A stretch of DNA of 64,000 bases from Pseudalkalibacillus sp051842935. Its GTDB lineage: Bacteria; Bacillota; Bacilli; Bacillales; Fictibacillaceae. The translations under genes were made by a program, and so were the position numbers. Position 1 is the first letter of the stretch. The number at the start of each line of letters is the position of its first letter. The stretch is from contig NZ_JBPXRR010000001.1 in NCBI RefSeq assembly GCF_051842935.1, positions 620,001 through 684,000 of the forward strand. Reading direction: 5' to 3'. The notes under the pieces are model-generated. The model had not been told where the DNA came from. It did no database searches and saw nothing but the letters and a program-made list of their open reading frames with translations. Shown here piece after piece: positions 17,881 to 26,841 of this stretch.

Positions 17881-18831
17881 TTGCTCTCATACATCATCCG
17901 ACGTATCATCATGGCAATACCATTATTGATTGGCATTTCCATTCTTTCATTTGGCATCATTCATCTGGCACCCGGTGATCCGACGGCTTTAATGATGGAT
18001 CCAAACATCAAACCGGAAGACATGGAAGCTTACAAAGAAAAGTATGGACTGAACGATCCACCACATATTCAATATTTGAAATGGGTAGGCAACATGGTTC
18101 AAGGAGATTTCGGTCAGTCGTTGATCAGACAAGGGACGGATGTTTCCTTCTTGATTACAGAACGATTGCCTAACACGTTATTTCTGATGCTTGTTGCTAC
18201 ATTTCTTGCCCTGATCATATCCATTCCTTTTGGAATCCTATCAGCCCGTAAACCTTACACACTTACTGATTACTCAGTTACGTTCACTTCATTCTTAGGG
18301 CTTGCTACTCCGAACTTCTGGTTTGGTCTTGTATTGATCATGTTTTTAAGTGTTCAACTTGGTTGGTTCCCGACAGGTGGTATTGCAACGCTAAATGAAC
18401 CGTTCAGTCTTTGGGATCGGATTCACCATTTGATATTGCCTGCAATCGTGTTAGCGACAGCTGATATGGCGATGTTAACAAGATATACACGAACAAGTAT
18501 GCTCGAAGTGTTAAAGCAGGATTATATCCGGACCGCGCGAGCAAAAGGGTTCAAAGAAAGGAAGGTTGTGTACAAACACGGGCTTCGGAATGGTTTGATC
18601 CCTATTATCACAATCTTTGGATTATTACTACCTTCTTTCTTTGCAGGAACGGTTATAGTCGAAAAAATCTTCAACTGGCCTGGAATCGGATTGTTGTTTA
18701 TAGATGCTGCGTTTCAGCGGGATTACCCAGTCATTATGGCGATAACGATTATTGCAGCTGTACTGACGGTTGTCGGGAATCTCATTGCTGATATTCTATA
18801 TGCGGTATTCGATCCGAGAATTGAGTATTAA
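17881..18831 (+). CDS. appB: Peptide ABC transporter permease AppB
   Basis: This 316-residue permease, the same length as B. subtilis AppB by recall, forms the membrane channel together with AppC. It has about six membrane segments. The EAA loop that contacts the ATPases is visible as DYIRTARAKGFKERKVVYKH (about 215-235). The start is TTG at 17881 preceded by AAAAGGGGGA; no ATG occurs in frame until residue 11. Confidence 0.9.
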   Translation: MLSYIIRRIIMAIPLLIGISILSFGIIHLAPGDPTALMMDPNIKPEDMEAYKEKYGLNDPPHIQYLKWVGNMVQGDFGQSLIRQGTDVSFLITERLPNTLFLMLVATFLALIISIPFGILSARKPYTLTDYSVTFTSFLGLATPNFWFGLVLIMFLSVQLGWFPTGGIATLNEPFSLWDRIHHLILPAIVLATADMAMLTRYTRTSMLEVLKQDYIRTARAKGFKERKVVYKHGLRNGLIPIITIFGLLLPSFFAGTVIVEKIFNWPGIGLLFIDAAFQRDYPVIMAITIIAAVLTVVGNLIADILYAVFDPRIEY

Positions 18832-18839
18832 GGGGGATT

Positions 18840-19778
18840 ATGATGTCACAGCCTGAAAATCAATTACAACCAAATATACAACCCAATGTACCCGTTTCTC
18901 CAGAGCCAATGGCACCAATGCCTCAAAAACCTGACACGTTAACTAGGATCGCTGTCGACAAGTTCATGAAAAACAAACTGGCTGTCCTCGGTTTGATTTT
19001 GCTTGTTATCATTATTTTATCAGCCATTTTTGCACCGTTGTTAACGCCGTATGAACCTAGTACGCAGGAGTTATTGAAAAAACTGACACCACCGAATGGA
19101 GAACACTGGCTTGGGGTTGATACACTTGGGCGAGATATGTACACGCGTATGCTATATGGAGCAAGGGTATCCTTATTGGTCGGTTTCGCATCAGTGGCTG
19201 CGTCGATATTCATCGGAACCATTGTAGGAGCGATCGCGGGGTATTATGGAGGTAAGGTCGATGCGTTCTTAATGCGTGTAGTCGATGTCTTCCTCGCTTT
19301 CCCAAGTTTGTTCCTGTTGATTACACTTGTCACCATTTTTGAACCAGGAATTGATAAGTTGATCATGGCATTTGCTCTATTTGGATGGACGGCGACAGCA
19401 AGACTTGTGAGAGGGGAGTTCTTGTCCTTAAGAAGTCGAGAATTTGTCCTTGCCGCCAAAACAATGGGTGTCAAAAGCTCAAAGATCATCTTCTCACATA
19501 TTTTACCGAATGCGATGGGGCCAATTATTGTAACGGCTACCCTGAACGTAGGTATCGTCATATTGGCAGAATCCGCACTTAGTTACCTGGGACTTGGTAT
19601 CCAACCGCCTACGCCAAGTTGGGGGAATATGTTGCAAGATGCTCAAAGCTTGACGATCATGTATGAGGCGCCATGGTACCCGATTTTCCCAGGACTCATG
19701 ATTTTGGTTACCGTACTTGCATTCAACTTCGTTGGTGATGGATTAAGAGATGCATTCGACCCTAAAATGAAATCCTAA
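18840..19778 (+). CDS. appC: Peptide ABC transporter permease AppC
   Basis: This second channel subunit has 312 residues. A Pro/Gln/Asn-rich cytoplasmic N-terminus (about 1-35) precedes an OppC_N-type first membrane segment and five more segments. The EAA loop is REFVLAAKTMGVKSSKIIF (about 200-220). The DTLGRDMYTRMLYGARVSL motif near residue 100 is typical of DppC/OppC proteins. The gene follows appB by eight bases, with AAGGGGGA as ribosome site; the adjacent ATG at 18843 is an equal choice of start. Confidence 0.9.
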   Translation: MMSQPENQLQPNIQPNVPVSPEPMAPMPQKPDTLTRIAVDKFMKNKLAVLGLILLVIIILSAIFAPLLTPYEPSTQELLKKLTPPNGEHWLGVDTLGRDMYTRMLYGARVSLLVGFASVAASIFIGTIVGAIAGYYGGKVDAFLMRVVDVFLAFPSLFLLITLVTIFEPGIDKLIMAFALFGWTATARLVRGEFLSLRSREFVLAAKTMGVKSSKIIFSHILPNAMGPIIVTATLNVGIVILAESALSYLGLGIQPPTPSWGNMLQDAQSLTIMYEAPWYPIFPGLMILVTVLAFNFVGDGLRDAFDPKMKS

Positions 19779-19801
19779 ATGCTTCATAAGGAGGAAGTTT
19801 G

Positions 19802-21781
19802 ATGAATCAGAGAAATGGAGTGGAGATAGAAGACTTGTTGAAGCTGAAGTTTGTCAGTGATCCTCAATTATCTCCAGATGGACATCGTTTAGCCTATGTG
19901 GTGAAAGAAATCAATGAAGACAAAAAGTATCAATCTCATTTATATATCATGGACGTCGGTACACAAACATCCGTCAGATGGACCGGTGGGAAGTCAATGG
20001 ACTTCTATCCTAGGTGGTCACCAGATGGTGCGGAATTGCTCTTCCTCTCGAACCGTTCTGAGAAGATGCAAGTTTGGAAGGTTTCTTCTCAAGGTGGTGA
20101 ACCAGAGCAAGTTACAGATTCCGAAAACGGCGTATCCAGCCCATCCTGGCACCCTGATGGACACTCCATCCTTTATACGTTCACTGAAAAAGCAGAGCAA
20201 GAAGAGGGTCCAATCATTGTTGATACATTGAGATACAAAGCGGATGGCAAACCGACACTGACTTCACAATCGTATGAGCATATTGGAATACTTTCTCTCA
20301 AATCGAAGAAAACCGATGTGTTGACGAAAGACGAGGCAGATCATCTATATGCCCGTTTCACATCTGATGGCAAAGGGATCGTTTATGCTAAGTTTGGAGA
20401 AGATGAACCGGGCAGTTACCGCCAATCGAAAATATACTTACAAGAATTAGGGCAAAACCCGGTCGAAATATCTACAATAAAAGGAACGGTCTCTCATCCG
20501 ATCTGTTCACCGGATGGGAGATATATCGCTTATGTAGGTCATGATCAATCTTATGGACCGGCTACCTATAATGAATTGTGGGTGTATGACCGGGAGAATG
20601 GTTCGACGCTATGCCTCACCGAAAAATTAGACATCCAAATCGGTGATGTGATGATTAGTGATCTTCATTCGGTCGAAATGTCGCCGGGCTTAGTTTGGAA
20701 CAGCACGAGTGAGCATTTGTATTTCTTGGCTAGTGAGTTTGGGAATACAGAACTTTATTCCATCGACTTGTTTGGGAACGTTGATAAAATTGTGGAAGGG
20801 GATCGCCATATTTTCCAATATGCGATGGATGATGGAGCGAAGGATGTCTATTTAGCGGTCAGTACGCCATCTCATCCTGGAGATCTCGTCCGTCATGATA
20901 TCAACAGTCTGATGGAGCAACCGATTACGTTCCACAATGAAGAATTTCTCAGTGACATAACGTTGTCCGTTCCAGAAACGGTCCAATATCCAAGCCAGGA
21001 CGGAACCGTCATTCATGGGTGGATGCTCAAACCGAACGACTTCCGTTCCGGACAGAAATATCCGACCATCCTATACATCCATGGCGGACCTCATATGATG
21101 TATGGAAATACATTCTTCCATGAGTTTCAAGTATTGACTGCCAAAGGTTATGCAGTTCTCTATTTAAATCCACGTGGCAGTCATGGATACGGTCAGACGT
21201 TCGTGAACGCTTGCCGTGGAGACTACGGTGGTGGAGATTATCAAGATCTGATGTCCGGTGTGGATCATGCGTTAGATACGTACGATTGGATCGATTCTGA
21301 AGAGCTGTATGTCACAGGAGGCAGTTATGGAGGATTTATGACCAACTGGATCGTCGGCAGTACAGATCGATTCAAGGCTGCCGTCACTCAACGATCTATC
21401 TGTAACTGGCAAAGCTTCTATGGCGTTAGTGATATCGGTTACTTCTTTACAGAAGGAGAAATCGGTGCACACTTGGAAAATGATCCGGAGAAACTGTGGT
21501 ACCATTCACCAATTCGTTTAGTGAAAAATGTGGATACACCTTTGTTGATTTTACACGGAGAGAAGGACTTCCGTTGTCCGATTGAACAAGCGGAACAACT
21601 CTACATTGCACTTAAACAACAAAATAAGCCAACGAGATTGGTCCGATTCCCGGATGCAGATCATAACCTCTCTCGAAATGGGGATCCATCCTTAAGAATG
21701 GCGCGACTGGAGCAGATCAGTGGTTGGTTTGATCATTACCGGTTGTCACCGAAATCGTCTCGTGTAGCAAATGTACAATGA
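19802..21781 (+). CDS. S9-family peptidase (acylaminoacyl-peptidase/YuxL-like)
   Basis: This cytoplasmic serine peptidase of 659 residues probably degrades peptides brought in by the App transporter, whose operon it ends. The N-terminal two thirds form a WD40-like beta-propeller, with repeated P-x-W/S-PDG motifs (DPQLSPDGHRLAYV, FYPRWSPDGAELLF, SPSWHPDGHSILY). The C-terminal alpha/beta hydrolase domain carries Ser508 in GGSYGG, Asp589 in HGEKDF and His621 in DADHN. The start ATG 19802 has AAGGAGGAAG; a TTG lies one codon earlier. It lies 20 bases after appC, with a terminator behind it. Confidence 0.9.
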   Translation: MNQRNGVEIEDLLKLKFVSDPQLSPDGHRLAYVVKEINEDKKYQSHLYIMDVGTQTSVRWTGGKSMDFYPRWSPDGAELLFLSNRSEKMQVWKVSSQGGEPEQVTDSENGVSSPSWHPDGHSILYTFTEKAEQEEGPIIVDTLRYKADGKPTLTSQSYEHIGILSLKSKKTDVLTKDEADHLYARFTSDGKGIVYAKFGEDEPGSYRQSKIYLQELGQNPVEISTIKGTVSHPICSPDGRYIAYVGHDQSYGPATYNELWVYDRENGSTLCLTEKLDIQIGDVMISDLHSVEMSPGLVWNSTSEHLYFLASEFGNTELYSIDLFGNVDKIVEGDRHIFQYAMDDGAKDVYLAVSTPSHPGDLVRHDINSLMEQPITFHNEEFLSDITLSVPETVQYPSQDGTVIHGWMLKPNDFRSGQKYPTILYIHGGPHMMYGNTFFHEFQVLTAKGYAVLYLNPRGSHGYGQTFVNACRGDYGGGDYQDLMSGVDHALDTYDWIDSEELYVTGGSYGGFMTNWIVGSTDRFKAAVTQRSICNWQSFYGVSDIGYFFTEGEIGAHLENDPEKLWYHSPIRLVKNVDTPLLILHGEKDFRCPIEQAEQLYIALKQQNKPTRLVRFPDADHNLSRNGDPSLRMARLEQISGWFDHYRLSPKSSRVANVQ

Positions 21782-21788
21782 AGAATGA

Positions 21789-21825
21789 AACGGCCCAAGC
21801 CTCCAAGTCGAGGATGAGCCGTTTT
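21789..21825 (+). terminator. Terminator of the app-peptidase operon
   Basis: An interrupted stem (AACGGC...CTC with GAG...GCCGTT) is followed by TTTTTT, eight bases after the peptidase stop. Confidence 0.65.
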
Positions 21826-21914
21826 TTCATTGTGGAAAGAGCTTCGTTACAGAGGAGATCGACTACGTAAATCGAATATGGAAGTTAAAGGGATAAGAGG
21901 GGGGAAGAAGAAAG

Positions 21915-22310
21915 ATGGCAGAATGTCCTTTTTGTGAACCGAAAAAAGATCCAGAACAAAAGATTGTTTGTGAGAATGAGTATGCTTATTTTCTCCAACA
22001 TCCGAAACATCAAGGTGTATTAACGGGGTCGGGTGTCATCGTACCGAAAGCACATCGTACAGATGTATTCGCAATGACATCGGAAGAATGGAATGCGATA
22101 TATGAGCTTTTACATGAGGCCAAATCGTACCTGGACGATACCTACCATCCAGATGGTTTTACACTAGGTTGGAATGTTGGTAAAGTTTCCAACCAGGTCA
22201 TCAATCATGCTCATTTCCATATCATACCGAGATATCAGGATGAGCCTCATGCCGGGAAAGGTATTCGATATTGGTTGAAACAACCGGAAAATCAACGAAC
22301 ATCGAGGTGA
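21915..22310 (+). CDS. HIT-family nucleotide-binding protein
   Basis: This 131-residue protein belongs to the histidine triad superfamily of nucleotide hydrolases and transferases. The triad is visible as HAHFHIIPR (about 97-105). An N-terminal Cys pair (ECPFCEP) could bind zinc, as in several bacterial HIT proteins. It begins with ATG after GGGGGAAG. A methyltransferase gene starts six bases after its stop codon, so the two are probably cotranscribed. The specific substrate is unknown. Confidence 0.88.
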   Translation: MAECPFCEPKKDPEQKIVCENEYAYFLQHPKHQGVLTGSGVIVPKAHRTDVFAMTSEEWNAIYELLHEAKSYLDDTYHPDGFTLGWNVGKVSNQVINHAHFHIIPRYQDEPHAGKGIRYWLKQPENQRTSR

Positions 22311-22315
22311 AGAAC

Positions 22316-23080
22316 ATGGAGATTAAAGAGAAGGAACATCAATACATAGAACAATTTGAAAAGCCTTTTGAAGGCTGGGATTTTAGCTTTTTGATAGACA
22401 CAGGGAGGGTTGCCTCAGAACCTTTGCCGTGGAGCTATGGCAGTAAGGTGCTTCCTTACATTCGTCATTCAGAGAATATGTTGGATATGGGAACCGGCGG
22501 GGGTGAATTGCTGTCTAAATTGCAGCCACTTCCACAAAACACTTGGGCTACAGAAGGATATGCACCGAATCTCTCCATTGCTACAGGGAGGTTGACGCCA
22601 CTTGGAGTGAGTGTAGTCCCGATTGAGGAAGAAGAACCGCTCCCATTTCACGACGAACAATTCGACTTGATCATCAATAAGCATGAATCTTATTCGGTAA
22701 AGGAAGTGATGCGGATCCTGAAGCCTGGAGGAAGGTTCATCACTCAACAGGTAGGTGGACAGGATGCCACAAGATTGAACGAACTTCTTGGAGAGGATAC
22801 AGATTTCGGCTATTCGTATTGGACACTCGAATATGCACGCAAGGAACTTGAACAATCCGGTTTTGAAGTAGAAGAGGCGTACGAGTCGTTTCCTTATGTG
22901 AGGTTCTATGACATCGGGGCTGTTCTTTATCACTTGAAAGCCATACCTTGGCAGGTGCCTAATTTCTCTGTTCAATCTCATTTGAGTGAACTGATGAAAA
23001 TGGAAGAAATGATTCAAGAAAAAGGGTATTTAGACGTGAGTGAACATCGATTTTATCTCTCATGTATCAAGCCAAAATAA
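22316..23080 (+). CDS. Class I SAM-dependent methyltransferase
   Basis: This 254-residue enzyme has a Rossmann methyltransferase core. Motif I is LDMGTGGGELL (about 56-66), followed by an acidic motif II region (ATEGYAP) and the motif IV/post region FDLIINKHESY and EVMRILKPGGRFITQ. Nothing identifies the substrate. ATG 22316 is preferred because CGAGGTGAAG is placed well before it. It is coupled to the HIT gene and followed by a strong terminator. Confidence 0.85.
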   Translation: MEIKEKEHQYIEQFEKPFEGWDFSFLIDTGRVASEPLPWSYGSKVLPYIRHSENMLDMGTGGGELLSKLQPLPQNTWATEGYAPNLSIATGRLTPLGVSVVPIEEEEPLPFHDEQFDLIINKHESYSVKEVMRILKPGGRFITQQVGGQDATRLNELLGEDTDFGYSYWTLEYARKELEQSGFEVEEAYESFPYVRFYDIGAVLYHLKAIPWQVPNFSVQSHLSELMKMEEMIQEKGYLDVSEHRFYLSCIKPK

Positions 23081-23082
23081 AC

Positions 23083-23109
23083 AAAGCCCAGCGGCTAGCG
23101 CTGGGCTTT
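23083..23109. terminator. Bidirectional terminator between convergent genes
   Basis: A perfect stem (AAAGCCCAGCG with CGCTGGGCTTT) and four-base loop lies between the methyltransferase and the minus-strand RsbR-like gene. The downstream T-tract is short on both strands. Confidence 0.8.
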
Positions 23110-23115
23110 CATGCT

Positions 23116-23985
23116 TTATCTGACCTGTAACGGTCTTTGTACGAATCCGATTGATTCTAACGCTTTTTGAAGATTACTGTAAGTGACGATCTCTTTGAAA
23201 TCGATACCTAATGATACGACGGTTTGGGTCAACTCAGCGCGCATACCGGTAATGATGGATTGAACACCGAGAAGCTTCAACGCATTGACGACTCGGAATA
23301 GGTTATGAGCGACCATTGTGTCAATTACGATGATTCCAGAAAGGTCAATGATCAGGTGTCGTAATTTCAAATGGCTGCTCTGTTCAAGGGCTTTTTCCAG
23401 GATATATTGCGACCGTTCTTCATCCAGCTCCCCTATGATCGGCAATACAGCAACACCATTTGTGACGGGGACAATCGGCATCAACAATTCTTGAACATTT
23501 GCATGCGCCTTTCGCAATACTTTTTCATGGTCATCTAAGTACACTAGGCTGAAACTATAGATACAACGATCAATCAGAGGATCAATTACGGAACATGTGT
23601 CAATGAGGTCCTCGATGCTCAAGTTGAGTTGGTCCGCTTCTTGTTTCAAGATGCTAAGAATCGCTTTCCGGAAAAAGCGCAAACCATCCAATGACTCCTC
23701 TAGAGGAATGCCTTCCTTGACAGCAATTTCCCCAGCCTTAGCACTCCAATCTGTAATCAGATCGAAATACAGCTTTTCGTCACCAAATACGGCTTCACCT
23801 AAATAACGTACGAATGTACCTGTGAATTCTTCCGCTTCTTCAGGGGTCATAGATGATAATGATCTGGATTGAATTCTTTCCACTGTCGCTGGATCTTCCT
23901 GCATACGGAACTTCATGGACAGGCTGGATATCTCATATCTGTTCTCTATAATCTTTTCTCCTATCAATCTCATGTTCTCACGCAT
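23116..23985 (-). CDS. RsbR-family stressosome protein (STAS domain)
   Basis: This 289-residue protein is an RsbR-like co-antagonist of the stressosome, which controls the general stress factor sigma B. The N-terminal half is a helical sensory domain. The C-terminal STAS domain (about 175-285) contains the phospho-acceptor regions DLSGIIVIDTMVAHNLF and ITGMRAELTQTVVSLG, with Thr residues in the places phosphorylated in RsbR. The start ATG 23985 is preceded by GATGGAGGAAG; the frame runs 22 codons further upstream without a ribosome site. No rsbS or rsbT is adjacent, so it is a stand-alone paralogue. Confidence 0.85.
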   Translation of the reverse strand: MRENMRLIGEKIIENRYEISSLSMKFRMQEDPATVERIQSRSLSSMTPEEAEEFTGTFVRYLGEAVFGDEKLYFDLITDWSAKAGEIAVKEGIPLEESLDGLRFFRKAILSILKQEADQLNLSIEDLIDTCSVIDPLIDRCIYSFSLVYLDDHEKVLRKAHANVQELLMPIVPVTNGVAVLPIIGELDEERSQYILEKALEQSSHLKLRHLIIDLSGIIVIDTMVAHNLFRVVNALKLLGVQSIITGMRAELTQTVVSLGIDFKEIVTYSNLQKALESIGFVQRPLQVR

Positions 23986-24112
23986 TTGACTTCCTCCATC
24001 AATTATCGTTTGGAATTTGTTTTCTTTATTATACATGAACTGTTCATACAAAATAAATATATAAGACAGCCTAGTACTTTCATAATATAGAAGAGGACAT
24101 GAGGAGAGGTGG

Positions 24113-24238
24113 ATGGCGATGAAAGGGATTGATTGGCAGATGGTTGCATTCGTGACGGTCTCCCTGTTTCATGATCATTGGGTTTACTCCAAGCTCCCAC
24201 GGCTATATTTCTATGAAAACCGCAGGACAAAAAAGTGA
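24113..24238 (+). CDS. Possible small protein (41 residues), uncertain
   Basis: A 41-codon frame begins with ATG 24113 after GAGGAGAGGTGG, a very good ribosome site. The predicted peptide has a short hydrophobic stretch (MVAFVTVSLF) and a basic C-terminus. It ends 70 bases before the M3 peptidase gene and could be a leader peptide or a small gene. No relative is recognised, and the frame could be fortuitous. Confidence 0.3.
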   Translation: MAMKGIDWQMVAFVTVSLFHDHWVYSKLPRLYFYENRRTKK

Positions 24239-24308
24239 CACAAGGAATTTCAATACGAAATGTAGAAGGACGTATACGGACTATACATTCAAAAAAGGAG
24301 ACTCCGCC

Positions 24309-26003
24309 ATGAAATTTAGTGAATACGAGTATAGAAGACCCGATATGAAAGAATTTGAACAAGCCTTTCTTTCTTTATTGAAAAAATTTGAACAAGCCGG
24401 AAGTTATAAAGAACAAAGCGATCACTTGAATGAGATCGTCAGCATGAGAAATGAGTTCGAGTCGATGATGACGATTTGTTCCGTCCGCCATTCCATTGAT
24501 ACAAATGATGATTTTTACAAAACAGAGAACGACTTTTTTGATGAACATACCCCCATTTATGAAGGGTTCATATCCAAATTTTATCGTAAATTGGTAGATT
24601 CCAAGTATCGCAACCAGTTGGAAGACGAGTGGGGACCCCAATTGTTCCGTATTGCGGAATTATCCTTGAAGACGTATTCCGATGAAATCGTGGAGGACTT
24701 GAAGAAAGAGAATAAACTTTCCTCGGAGTATTCGAAACTGATCGCATCTGCGAAGATTGAATTTGAAGGAGAAATAAGAACCCTACCTCAATTGTCTCCT
24801 TTCATCCAATCAAAAGATCGGGAGACCCGAAGGAAAGCAAGTGAAGCAAAATATGCTTTCTTAACAGAGAATGAAGAAAGAATCGATCAGATTTATGACG
24901 AACTCGTCAAAGTACGGACGACAATCGCAAAGAAATTAGGGTATCGCAATTTCGTGGAACTTGGATATGACCGTCTCGTCCGTTCAGATTACTCCGCGAA
25001 GGAGGCACGTCGCTTCCGGGATCAGGTGAAGGAATACATCGTTCCGATTACCGAGAAATTATATGAACGACAAAGGGAACGGATCGGTCTCAAAACCTTG
25101 ACCTATTATGATGTACCGTTTAAGTTTAAATCTGGGAACCCGACACCAAAGGGCGATCCTGAGTGGATCATCGATCATGGTAAAACGATGTATGCGGAAT
25201 TATCACCTGAAACGGATGAATTTTTCCAATATATGAACGATAATGGACTTATGGATCTCGTGAGTAAAAGTGGAAAACGATCGGGGGGATACTGTACATA
25301 CATCAGTAAGTATCAGTCTCCATTCATCTTTTCGAACTTTGTAGGGACTTCACATGATATCGATGTGTTGACCCATGAAGCCGGTCACGCTTTCCAAGTT
25401 TATTCAAGTCGTCATTTATCGGTACCGGAATATAGCTTCCCCACATATGAGGCAGCTGAAATACACTCGATGAGTATGGAATTCTTCACATGGCCATGGA
25501 TGGAACTTTTCTTTGAAGAGGATACAGAAAAGTATAAGTTCAGTCATTTGAGTTCTGCACTAACGTTCATCCCTTATGGGGTGGCGGTCGACGAATTCCA
25601 GCATTTCGTTTACGAAACGCCAGAAGCGACTCCAGCTGAGAGGAAGCAAGCGTGGAGAAGGATCGAGAAGAAGTACTTACCGCACCGCACATATGAGGAG
25701 AATGATTTTCTAGAGCGAGGCGGATTCTGGCATCAGCAAGGCCACATCTTCCGTACGCCGTTTTATTATATCGATTATACATTGGCTCAAATCTGTGCGT
25801 TCCAGTTTTGGAAGAAAGCCAATGAAGATCGGGAAGCGGCATGGGAGGATTACTTGAACCTGTGCAAACAGGGCGGAAGCAAAGCTTTTACAGAACTCGT
25901 CGATTACGCGGGCTTGAAATCCCCATTTGATACGGATTGTATCCGAACGGTCGTCACCGATATAGAAAAATGGCTGGATCAGGTAGATGACAAGGCTCTC
26001 TGA
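24309..26003 (+). CDS. M3-family oligoendopeptidase
   Basis: This cytosolic zinc metallopeptidase of 564 residues cleaves oligopeptides, in the PepF/thimet group. The zinc site is HEAGH at residues 356-360, with the third-ligand helix TYEAAEIHSMSMEF about 25 residues later. A long helical N-terminal region covers the active-site channel. ATG 24309 is chosen because of AAAAAAGGAG upstream; the frame is open 46 codons further but without family-like sequence. Together with the app operon and the S9 peptidase it makes this stretch rich in peptide metabolism genes. Confidence 0.92.
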   Translation: MKFSEYEYRRPDMKEFEQAFLSLLKKFEQAGSYKEQSDHLNEIVSMRNEFESMMTICSVRHSIDTNDDFYKTENDFFDEHTPIYEGFISKFYRKLVDSKYRNQLEDEWGPQLFRIAELSLKTYSDEIVEDLKKENKLSSEYSKLIASAKIEFEGEIRTLPQLSPFIQSKDRETRRKASEAKYAFLTENEERIDQIYDELVKVRTTIAKKLGYRNFVELGYDRLVRSDYSAKEARRFRDQVKEYIVPITEKLYERQRERIGLKTLTYYDVPFKFKSGNPTPKGDPEWIIDHGKTMYAELSPETDEFFQYMNDNGLMDLVSKSGKRSGGYCTYISKYQSPFIFSNFVGTSHDIDVLTHEAGHAFQVYSSRHLSVPEYSFPTYEAAEIHSMSMEFFTWPWMELFFEEDTEKYKFSHLSSALTFIPYGVAVDEFQHFVYETPEATPAERKQAWRRIEKKYLPHRTYEENDFLERGGFWHQQGHIFRTPFYYIDYTLAQICAFQFWKKANEDREAAWEDYLNLCKQGGSKAFTELVDYAGLKSPFDTDCIRTVVTDIEKWLDQVDDKAL

Positions 26004-26092
26004 TCATTAGAGGATTATGTATCATTGGAACAGGGTACCCTAACTAACAGTATTCACACCAGAATTTGCAGAAAACAGGAGGAAGATAATAT

Positions 26093-26806
26093 ATGAGTAT
26101 TCATATTGGAGCAAAAGAAGGCGAAATTGCAGAAACGATTCTACTACCGGGGGACCCTCTGCGTGCTAAGTATATTGCAGAGACATTCTTAGAAGATGTG
26201 AAGTGTTATAACGAAGTCCGAGGGATGCTCGGCTATACTGGAACGTATAAAGGAAAGCGTATTTCCGTGCAAGGGACAGGAATGGGTGTACCGTCCATTT
26301 CAATTTACGCACATGAATTGATTGAAAGCTATGGCGTGAAAAACTTGATTCGTGTGGGGACTTGCGGTGCTTTCCAGAAGGATGTAAAAGTGCGTGATGT
26401 CATCCTTGCAATGTCCGCTTCTACAGATTCATCGACGAACCGTCATCGTTTCGGTGGTATTGATTTCGCTCCGACTGCGGATTTCGGACTCCTTCACGGT
26501 GCATACGGAAAAGCAGTAGAACGAGGACTTGAAGTGAAAGTCGGTAACGTATTTACAAGTGATACGTTCTATAACGACACAATGGATCTAGCTAAGCAAT
26601 TAGCGGATTATCAAGTTCTGGCAGTCGAAATGGAGACTTCGGCCCTTTACACTTTGGCCAACAAGTTCGGAGTCAATGCACTTTCTGTATTGACGGTTAG
26701 TGACCACGTATTTACTGGAGAAACAACTTCTTCTGAAGAACGACAAAAGACATTCAACGAAATGATCGAAGTTGCCCTAGATACGGCAGTGGAACAATCT
26801 GCATAG
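26093..26806 (+). CDS. deoD: Purine-nucleoside phosphorylase DeoD
   Basis: This enzyme splits purine nucleosides with phosphate into free base and ribose-1-phosphate in nucleoside salvage. The 237-residue length and the motifs MSIHIGA, LPGDPLRAKYIAE, LIRVGTCG and VEMETSALYTLA match the hexameric DeoD type. The catalytic Asp is in TVSDHV. It is monocistronic with AGGAGGAAG before the ATG and a clean terminator behind. Confidence 0.95.
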   Translation: MSIHIGAKEGEIAETILLPGDPLRAKYIAETFLEDVKCYNEVRGMLGYTGTYKGKRISVQGTGMGVPSISIYAHELIESYGVKNLIRVGTCGAFQKDVKVRDVILAMSASTDSSTNRHRFGGIDFAPTADFGLLHGAYGKAVERGLEVKVGNVFTSDTFYNDTMDLAKQLADYQVLAVEMETSALYTLANKFGVNALSVLTVSDHVFTGETTSSEERQKTFNEMIEVALDTAVEQSA

Positions 26807-26814
26807 ACGGACAA

Positions 26815-26841
26815 AAAGCACCCTGATACGGGTGCTTTTTT
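26815..26841. terminator. Terminator of deoD (bidirectional)
   Basis: AAAAGCACCC pairs with GGGTGCTTTT, followed by more Ts on plus. The convergent sensor kinase gene ends directly beside it. Confidence 0.88.
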
